NCBI GenBank assembly: GCA_947461335.1
Contig: CANHLB010000036.1
Span: forward strand, 1 to 10,932
Direction: 5' to 3'
Source of the DNA: Burkholderiaceae bacterium
GTDB lineage: Bacteria > Pseudomonadota > Gammaproteobacteria > Burkholderiales > Burkholderiaceae
DNA: 10,932 nucleotides
Shown: positions 5,736-10,932 of the stretch, one piece after another
Layout of the letters: each line of letters opens with the position of its first letter
Position numbering within the stretch: the first letter of the stretch is position 1
Position numbers and translations under genes: made by a program
The notes under the pieces: generated by a model
What the model saw: the letters and a program-made list of their open reading frames with translations, nothing else
Database searches by the model: none
What the model was told of the DNA's origin: nothing

Positions 5736-7193
5736 CTAACTCGTAAAGCTTAACTCTATACCACCCAATCTAGTTCTAATTTTTTTATACTCTTTTTTCA
5801 TCACCAAATACTTCACTAACTCTGTAAAAGGCTGCAAGGCAGGTCCCTGCTTCAAGGCCTCCTGAGCACCGTCCTTCAATCCTAAAGCAAGGTTTTCAGG
5901 ATAAAAAGCATGCAAACTTAATTGCTGCTTACTAACTGAGCGCCCCCATTTTTTTCTTAATCCAGGCAATGCAGGCTCTATCAACTCTCCAGGCCTACGG
6001 GAGGCATCGTAATTTACCTTAGCGCGAGTCATCACTTCTGCACTAGGGGTACCAGCCAATTTTCCATAGTGCCCCTTAAGATATAGCTTAATTTCGTCAG
6101 GAATCGTTTTATAGCGCTCGCCCTGCATGACATTCAAAACCGCTTGGGTAACGATATATTGTGCAAAGGGGCTCACCAAGATGGGATAACCCAAATCCTC
6201 ACGAACCCTTGCAGTCTCCTCCAGAATCTCTGCCTCCCTATGGGTGATGCCCATAGTGGCCAATTGAGCACGCAAATTCGAGATCATGCCCCCTGGAATT
6301 TGATGCTCATACAAAGCCGGATCATAACTCGCTTTTTCACCGCGAGAAAAATTGTCGCGCGAACAGATCCAATCAAAGTATTCGTCTACCTTTTGCAATG
6401 CAGCCAGATTCATCTTTGGCGCCCTTCCCAATTTTTGTGCGCTCGCGTACACATCTAGAACTGATGGTAATGAAGCGCCATTGGCAAGGCAATCGGTAGC
6501 TACATACCCATACGAAAAACCAGCCTTTATGGCCTCTTCGTAAACCTGAGGCGCTAAGCCTGACTGACAGTGAGAATGTAACTTAATAGGTATGCCTTTG
6601 GCAGCAGAGACAATTGCGGGGAAAAGTGTTGCAGCTCGCTCGGGCGTTAATAAGCCTGTGGGATCTTTTACAGAAATAAAATCTACCCCTAGTTTCACAA
6701 GCTCATGTGTACGAGCAATAAAGTAAGCATCGTCATGAACGGGACTTAAGGCATAAGTGAGCATTGCATTAATCAACATGCCATTTTTCTTACCGGCCTG
6801 CACTGAAGATTCGATATTTCGATTGTCATTTAAGGCGTCGTATACCGTTAGCACCTTTACACCAGACTCTGCAAGCAATTCAACATTTAGAGCAACGACG
6901 TCGTCTGGAAATAATTCAAAGGTATAAATACTTTGTCCGCGTGTTAATGCATCCGTAGGAGTAGTGAGTTGCTTACTAAGAAACTCCATACGCTTCCAAG
7001 GATCTTCTCGCAAGAAACGCACCATCACATCAAAAACTGCGCCTCCTAATATATTGATATAGCTATAGCCCGCTTGATCTATATCTGCTAAGGCAGGATA
7101 CATTTGGGTAGTAGTCATCCGAGTCGACCATAGGCACTGATGCGCATCGCGCAGTGTGACATCGATTAACTCGAAAGGCTTTTTGATAGTCAT
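5736..7193 (-). CDS. biotin-dependent carboxyltransferase (pyruvate carboxylase subunit B / transcarboxylase 5S / OadA family)
   Basis: This TIM-barrel enzyme moves CO2 between carboxybiotin on the partner carrier protein and an oxo compound. With the ATG start it has 485 residues. Seen in order: VTLRDAHQCLWSTRM (12-26; Asp16 is the expected metal ligand), GGAVFDVMVRFLREDPWKR (50-68), VYDALND (117-123), VKDPTGLL (175-182; Lys176 takes the place of the carbamylated metal-binding lysine), LHSHCQSG (205-212; His206 and His208 metal ligands), and IPGGMISN before the C-terminal PYC/OADA conserved domain. There is no C-terminal biotin domain; that is encoded next door. A TTG at 7196 also opens the frame, but ATG 7193 overlaps the upstream stop as TGATG and has GAGG 7 nt upstream, so I chose it. 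HSHC replaces the usual HxHD, and 'DCLANGAS' replaces the usual 'DSMSG' loop, so the substrate may not be pyruvate. Confidence 0.88.
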   Translation of the reverse strand: MTIKKPFELIDVTLRDAHQCLWSTRMTTTQMYPALADIDQAGYSYINILGGAVFDVMVRFLREDPWKRMEFLSKQLTTPTDALTRGQSIYTFELFPDDVVALNVELLAESGVKVLTVYDALNDNRNIESSVQAGKKNGMLINAMLTYALSPVHDDAYFIARTHELVKLGVDFISVKDPTGLLTPERAATLFPAIVSAAKGIPIKLHSHCQSGLAPQVYEEAIKAGFSYGYVATDCLANGASLPSVLDVYASAQKLGRAPKMNLAALQKVDEYFDWICSRDNFSRGEKASYDPALYEHQIPGGMISNLRAQLATMGITHREAEILEETARVREDLGYPILVSPFAQYIVTQAVLNVMQGERYKTIPDEIKLYLKGHYGKLAGTPSAEVMTRAKVNYDASRRPGELIEPALPGLRKKWGRSVSKQQLSLHAFYPENLALGLKDGAQEALKQGPALQPFTELVKYLVMKKEYKKIRTRLGGIELSFTS

Positions 7194-7768
7194 CAAGAAA
7201 CCTCAATCACCATTAAAGCTTGGCCGGCTTCGATATTTTGACCATCCTCAACCAAAATTCGCGAGACAGTGCCACTGCATTCAGCAGGAATCGTATTGAG
7301 TAATTTCATGACCTCGACAATACAAACATCTGTATCAGGCTTAACAAAGTCACCTATCTCAACAAAGGGAGGAGAGCTCGGGCTGGGTCTGCGATAAAAA
7401 GTTCCAATCATTGGGCTTGTAATCAAGCGCTCTGTCCCAGAAATATTGAAGGGTGCAGGAGTACTTGCTACAGCAGGAGCATTGTTAGAAGTGGATGAAC
7501 TTGGTTGAGGAGCTACAAATGCAGTAAGGCCTGCCGAAGGAGAACCAACAGAAATCTCAATTTCAAATTCATCTGTCTTATAGCCAAAGCTAGTAAATGT
7601 TCCAGCATCCCTTATTAAGGCAACAATCTCCTTCACCTGCTTCATTGTGAATTCGGGTGGTACCTTAACGGTCGTTACAGCCTTTTTTTTGGGTAAGTCC
7701 TTAGAACTTTTTTTCAAAGTCTTAGGCTTTGCTCTCGCTTTGGAAGCGGGCTTCTTTTTTGTTTGCAT
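7193..7768 (-). CDS. biotin carboxyl carrier protein, AccB-like
   Basis: The 191-residue carrier holds biotin on a lysine and swings it between enzyme sites. The biotinyl domain runs from about 114 to 191: SPMIGTFYRRPSPSSPPF (118-135) includes the 'thumb' typical of AccB-type carriers, and EVMKLLN (152-158) holds the biotinylated Lys155. The usual motif is EAMKMMN; the change of Ala to Val is unusual, but Met and Lys are kept. A flexible Pro/Ala/Ser linker (about 76-107) joins it to an AccB-like N-terminal region (about 38-74, TMKQVKEIVALIRDAG). Before that lies a strongly basic tail (4-35, nearly half Lys/Arg). It is first in the operon, and its stop shares one base with the carboxyltransferase start. 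This is probably not the housekeeping accB, which normally sits with accC. No biotin carboxylase is in the window. Confidence 0.88.
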   Translation of the reverse strand: MQTKKKPASKARAKPKTLKKSSKDLPKKKAVTTVKVPPEFTMKQVKEIVALIRDAGTFTSFGYKTDEFEIEISVGSPSAGLTAFVAPQPSSSTSNNAPAVASTPAPFNISGTERLITSPMIGTFYRRPSPSSPPFVEIGDFVKPDTDVCIVEVMKLLNTIPAECSGTVSRILVEDGQNIEAGQALMVIEVS

Positions 7769-7806
7769 TGTCTCTTATTTTTAGTTAATATTTTCTCTAA
7801 TGAAAT

Positions 7807-7835
7807 TTAAAGTATCATCAGATGAAATGCTTTAA
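7807..7835. promoter_or_regulatory. candidate IclR operator 1 (nested inverted repeat)
   Basis: The core TCATCAGATGA (7815-7825) is a perfect palindrome with one central base. Around it TTAAAG (7807-7812) and CTTTAA (7830-7835) form a second inverted pair, centred within one base of the core. It lies 39-61 nt before the carrier-protein ATG, where a bound dimer or tetramer could block or stimulate transcription. Confidence 0.4.
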
Positions 7836-7850
7836 GGGTAAACACTTAAA
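7831..7850. promoter_or_regulatory. candidate IclR operator 2 (inverted repeat)
   Basis: TTTAAG (7831-7836) and CTTAAA (7845-7850) form an inverted pair with an 8-nt spacer. It touches the first candidate operator and lies 30-50 nt before the regulator gene, suitable for autoregulation. The arms are AT-rich, so chance is not excluded. Confidence 0.3.
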
Positions 7851-7880
7851 ATAGCAAATATATTCAAAAAACTTCAATAA

Positions 7881-8693
7881 ATGCCGCCAAAGCTATCCCG
7901 CATTACCCCTCCTTCGGAGATATTCGAAGAATCAGCCAAATCCAGTATGGCGGAAAAGGTTTTATTAATACTGGAAACGATTACCCAATCTGAATTTCCG
8001 CTGACCCTTGAGGCCATCTCTACTAGCACCAATTTAGCCAAACCCACGGCCTTTAGATTGCTAAATACTTTAGTGACGCAAGGCTTTATTGAACGTGACC
8101 CAAATGGCAGGCGCTTTCAACCAAGCGCAAAACTCAGAATGATGGGGATCAATATTCTTTCCGTAGATTCAGTTCGCTCACAACGTATATCAGTGATGAA
8201 ACGTCTGGTGGAAGAAATTGGTGAAACCTGCAACTTCAATATTCTCGATGGCAATAAAGTCATGTACCTAGATCGAGTTGAAACGAGTGCGCCTATTCGC
8301 CTTCACGTAGATCTAGGAATGCGCGTCCCTCTGCATTGCACTGCCAGTGGCAAACTCTTTTTATCTGGAATGACCGAATTACAAGTTAGAAGGTCTTTGG
8401 GAAATGAGCCATTTGAATACTACACAGATAAAACGATTACGGGCTATCAAAAGTTATTTCCCGAGCTGGAAAAGATTCGTAAGGATGGCTACGCGCTCGA
8501 TGAGTCGGCCTTTCTAGAGGGATTTATCGGTATCGCAGTACCCGTAATGAACTCAAAACTTAAAACCTTTGCGACCATTACTGCGCATGGTCCAGCACCA
8601 CGTATGCAAGAAAATTCCATTGAATTCTATATAGGTCCTCTGCAGCAGGCCGCAAGAGACATTCAAAACAGCCTATCTGAAACTAGTAATTAA
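7881..8693 (+). CDS. IclR-family transcriptional regulator
   Basis: A 270-residue cytoplasmic DNA-binding protein. The N-terminal winged helix-turn-helix spans about 22-84, with turn-helix LEAISTSTNLAKPTAFRLL (43-61) and the wing GFIERDPNGRRFQPS. The effector-binding domain follows (about 100-265) and shows the family marks LHCTASGKLFLSG (151-163) and GYALDESAFLEGFIGIAVPV (203-222). Members usually repress or activate nearby catabolic genes and respond to a small acid or pathway intermediate. Here the gene is divergent from the carrier/carboxyltransferase/transport operon and leads the BKACE/GMC operon, so it very likely controls both. The ATG at 7881 has no ribosome binding site; Met23 is an alternative that would just keep the DNA-binding domain. 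The effector is unknown. Confidence 0.93.
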   Translation: MPPKLSRITPPSEIFEESAKSSMAEKVLLILETITQSEFPLTLEAISTSTNLAKPTAFRLLNTLVTQGFIERDPNGRRFQPSAKLRMMGINILSVDSVRSQRISVMKRLVEEIGETCNFNILDGNKVMYLDRVETSAPIRLHVDLGMRVPLHCTASGKLFLSGMTELQVRRSLGNEPFEYYTDKTITGYQKLFPELEKIRKDGYALDESAFLEGFIGIAVPVMNSKLKTFATITAHGPAPRMQENSIEFYIGPLQQAARDIQNSLSETSN

Positions 8694-8709
8694 ACTTAAT
8701 GGAGAGAAT

Positions 8710-9540
8710 ATGACTACCCCAGTAATTATTACCGTAGCAATGACAGGTGCTATCCCTCGCAAGAAAGATTGCCCGGGCCTTCCCGTTACGACATCTGAAC
8801 AAATTGAAGAGATACATAAAGCATATGAAGCAGGTGCATCCCTAGCTCATATTCATGTTCGCAATCCAGATGAGAGCCCGAGCTCAGACCCAGACTTATA
8901 TGCAGCAGTACAAGCAGGCATCCAGAAACATTGCCCTGGAATCATTGTTCAATTTTCTACAGGTGGTCGTGGACGCGATCAAGCAGCACGTGGCGGCATG
9001 CTGTTTCATCGCCCCGATATGGCATCACTAGCAACTGGTTCAGTCAACTTCCCCAACGGTATTTACGAAAATCCACCAGAATTTGTTGATGGACTGGCCA
9101 GCGAAATGCTCAAATATGAGATCAAGCCTGAAATTGAAATTTTTGACCTAGCGATGCTTTATAACGCTGCAAACTTAGTCGAACGAGGCCTCTTAAAAGC
9201 CCCTGCCCATGTGCAGTTTGTCATGGGCATCCCCAATGCGATGCCGGCAAGGCGCTCGATTCTAGAATTTTTGATTTCAGAACTAAAAGCAGTTATGCCA
9301 GATGCCACTTGGTGTGCAGCTGGGGTAGCCCGCTACCAATTACCGGTCAATGAGTGGACTCTAGAGTTGGGTGGGCATGTGAGAACTGGCCTAGAAGACA
9401 ATACCCGTTTTGATAAGACCAGGCTTGCTAAGGATAATGCGGAATTAGTTGCACGCTTGGCGCAAATGGCGCCTTCATACAACCGTAGCGTTGCAACACC
9501 AGCACAAGCGCGTGAAATCTTGGGATTAAGAAAACACTAA
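8710..9540 (+). CDS. beta-keto acid cleavage enzyme (BKACE, DUF849 family)
   Basis: Family enzymes are zinc TIM-barrels that condense a beta-keto acid with acetyl-CoA and split it into acetoacetate and a new acyl-CoA; the founding member is 3-keto-5-aminohexanoate cleavage enzyme (Kce) of lysine fermentation. The 276-residue length is typical. Zinc ligands are visible as HIHVRN (His47, His49) and GLEDN (Glu229), with Asp230, Arg225 and Ser83 (QFSTGG) matching catalytic or substrate-binding residues of Kce, and ATPAQAREILGL near the end. The TGAE motif of Kce, whose Glu14 helps bind the substrate amino group, is TGAI here (Ile15), so an amino-substrate is unlikely. A ribosome binding site (GGAGAG) precedes the ATG. 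It follows the regulator by 16 nt and is 5 nt before the GMC gene. The actual substrate is unknown. Confidence 0.92.
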   Translation: MTTPVIITVAMTGAIPRKKDCPGLPVTTSEQIEEIHKAYEAGASLAHIHVRNPDESPSSDPDLYAAVQAGIQKHCPGIIVQFSTGGRGRDQAARGGMLFHRPDMASLATGSVNFPNGIYENPPEFVDGLASEMLKYEIKPEIEIFDLAMLYNAANLVERGLLKAPAHVQFVMGIPNAMPARRSILEFLISELKAVMPDATWCAAGVARYQLPVNEWTLELGGHVRTGLEDNTRFDKTRLAKDNAELVARLAQMAPSYNRSVATPAQAREILGLRKH

Positions 9541-9545
9541 CTAGT

Positions 9546-10932
9546 ATGTCGAACACATCATTCGATTACATCATTGTTGGGGGCGGCTCATCTGGTTGCG
9601 TCTTAGCTAATCGGCTCTCTGAGGACCCCAATCATTCAGTTTGCCTGATTGAGGCAGGCCCCAAAGATAGCTCTCCTTGGATTCACTTACCCATTGGTTA
9701 TGCAAAAACAATGTGGGATCCAAAGGTCAATTGGAAATTTCAGACCGAGCCCGATCCAGGTATGAATGACCGCCAAATATATTGGCCACGTGGCAAAACA
9801 TTAGGTGGATCTAGCTCAATCAATGGATTGATCTTTATTCGCGGACAAAAAGAAGATTACGACGGCTGGCGCGATATGGGTAATGCCGGCTGGGGTTGGG
9901 ATGACGTATTACCCTACTTCAAAAAAGCTGAGGGTAATGACAGATTAGGAGAACCATTGCATTCTCAAACAGGTCCATTAAAGGCCTCATCAATTCCTAA
10001 GAAACATGCTTTAGTGGAAGCGTTTAAAAAAGCAGCTAATGCACTTGGTGTGCCCACTACTGATGACTTTAATAATCTGACTCAAGAAGGCGTTGGCTAC
10101 TTCCAACTCAGTACCCATAAAGGGTTTCGTTGTAGCGCTGCAGTAGCCTACCTAAAACCAGCCAAGCATCGTTCTAATTTAACCATTCTGACTAATAGCC
10201 AAGTGGGTAAAGTCATTTTCGAAGATAAAAAAGCAATTGGGGTTGAGTTGATTCAGCAGGGAATTAAAAAAACAATCCATGTAAATAAAGAAGTGATTTT
10301 AAGTGCAGGCGCAATTCAGAGCCCACAGATTCTTCAACTATCTGGAGTCGGTCCAGCAAAATTGTTACAGGAATTTAATATACCCGTCATACATGACTTA
10401 CCTGGCGTTGGTGAAAATTTACAAGACCATCTGCAATTTCGCCTGATATATGAATTAAATCAGCCAATTTCTACCAACGATCAACTCTCATCTTGGTTTG
10501 GCAAGCTGAAGATGGGTTTAGACTGGTTACTATTTAGAGGTGGGCCTCTTTCTATCGGAATCAATCAAGGCGGCCTTTTTACTCGAGTAATGAAAGATTC
10601 CAAAACACCTGATATTCAATTCCATATGGCAACTCTCTCTGCGGAAATGGCGGGGGGTAAAGTGCATCCATTCTCAGGATTCACAATGTCGGTATGTCAG
10701 CTTCGACCAGAATCTCGGGGATACGTTCGCATTCAATCTATCGATCCACTAGTACCGCCAAAAATGTTTGCCAACTATTTGGCCACTCAATACGATCGTG
10801 ATACCAGTGTTGCGGCAGTCAATTTTGCTAGAAAGATAGCACAGACTGAACCACTACGATCTCTGATTACTCGTGAAGTAAAGCCAAATAACCCAAAATC
10901 GGATGAAGAAGTTTTAGAATTTTGCCGCAATA
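9546..10932 (+). CDS. GMC-family FAD oxidoreductase (choline dehydrogenase-like), 3' end cut by window
   Basis: The frame opens at ATG 9546, 5 nt after the BKACE stop, and is still open at the window edge after 462 codons; full members have about 530-560. The FAD-binding fold starts at once: DYIIVGGGSSGCVLANRL (7-24) with GGGSSG, then LIEAG (34-38). The first GMC signature is PRGKTLGGSSSING (81-94) and the second is about GAIQSPQILQLSGVGP (255-270), followed by DLPGVGENLQDH. The catalytic C-terminal His and His/Asn lie beyond the window. These enzymes oxidise primary or secondary alcohols and feed electrons to the respiratory chain or oxygen; many annotated as choline dehydrogenase act on other alcohols. 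There is no ribosome binding site, so translation is probably coupled to BKACE. In this operon it likely makes a carbonyl upstream of the BKACE step. Confidence 0.92.
   Translation, partial: MSNTSFDYIIVGGGSSGCVLANRLSEDPNHSVCLIEAGPKDSSPWIHLPIGYAKTMWDPKVNWKFQTEPDPGMNDRQIYWPRGKTLGGSSSINGLIFIRGQKEDYDGWRDMGNAGWGWDDVLPYFKKAEGNDRLGEPLHSQTGPLKASSIPKKHALVEAFKKAANALGVPTTDDFNNLTQEGVGYFQLSTHKGFRCSAAVAYLKPAKHRSNLTILTNSQVGKVIFEDKKAIGVELIQQGIKKTIHVNKEVILSAGAIQSPQILQLSGVGPAKLLQEFNIPVIHDLPGVGENLQDHLQFRLIYELNQPISTNDQLSSWFGKLKMGLDWLLFRGGPLSIGINQGGLFTRVMKDSKTPDIQFHMATLSAEMAGGKVHPFSGFTMSVCQLRPESRGYVRIQSIDPLVPPKMFANYLATQYDRDTSVAAVNFARKIAQTEPLRSLITREVKPNNPKSDEEVLEFCRN

Larger units (their letters stand above)
7769..7880. 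promoter_or_regulatory. divergent promoter region between the carrier-protein and IclR operons
   Basis: This 112-bp, AT-rich region separates the two head-to-head operons and must hold both promoters. On the minus strand TTGAAG and TATTTT, 18 nt apart near 7850-7880, form a fair sigma-70 pair for the carrier operon. On the plus strand TATATT (7859-7864) is a possible -10 for the regulator but lacks a good -35. Inverted repeats between them are the likely place for regulator binding. The head-to-head layout with an IclR gene is a common design for inducer-controlled catabolic operons. Confidence 0.55.

Noticed and set aside
5736..7768. Sodium-pumping oxaloacetate decarboxylase
   Set aside because: The beta and gamma membrane subunits are absent, and the carrier is AccB-type rather than a fused biotin domain.
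9546..10932. Choline dehydrogenase betA
   Set aside because: GMC family is certain, but no betaine aldehyde dehydrogenase, BetI or choline transporter is nearby, so choline is not supported.

Overview
The window looks like chromosome from a low-GC betaproteobacterium of the Burkholderiaceae, most like Polynucleobacter or a close relative. This is judged from the style of the proteins (a ferredoxin-NADP reductase ending in FVEK, a compact DsbB, a betaproteobacterial-type chemoreceptor tail), the fairly AT-rich base use and the tight gene packing. No species can be named from the sequence alone. I saw no rRNA, tRNA, CRISPR array, transposase or integration site.

Left part (1-1938), general-function genes. 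The last 53 codons of a methyl-accepting chemotaxis protein run into a strong, symmetrical terminator. Next come dsbB (minus strand, periplasmic disulfide formation) and, divergently, fpr (plus strand, ferredoxin/flavodoxin-NADP reductase). A 56-codon reading frame of unknown function lies on the minus strand, convergent with fpr.

Middle (2038-7768), one long minus-strand gene string. Read in the direction of transcription it is: a biotin carboxyl carrier protein (AccB type), a stand-alone carboxyltransferase of the pyruvate carboxylase/transcarboxylase 5S/oxaloacetate decarboxylase alpha family, then a complete NrtA/SsuA/TauA-class ABC importer (binding protein, permease, ATPase), and a TauE/SafE-type membrane transporter. 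Gaps are short or negative: stop and start share bases at carrier/carboxyltransferase and at ATPase/TauE. The six genes are therefore probably one operon, with a possible second entry point before the binding protein.

Right part (7881-10932), the divergent plus-strand operon: an IclR-family regulator, a BKACE-family (DUF849) beta-keto acid cleavage enzyme, and a GMC-family FAD alcohol dehydrogenase cut by the window edge. The 112-bp region between the two operons carries nested inverted repeats that make good candidate IclR operators.

Taken together, the two divergent operons look like a substrate-induced uptake and breakdown system for an unidentified small organic compound. The parts fit a scheme in which the GMC enzyme oxidises an alcohol to a carbonyl, the biotin-linked pair adds (or moves) a carboxyl group next to a ketone to give a beta-keto acid, and BKACE exchanges it with acetyl-CoA to give acetoacetate plus an acyl-CoA. 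That combination is the most interesting aspect of the window. It is inference: no biotin carboxylase is present here and no substrate can be read from the sequence.
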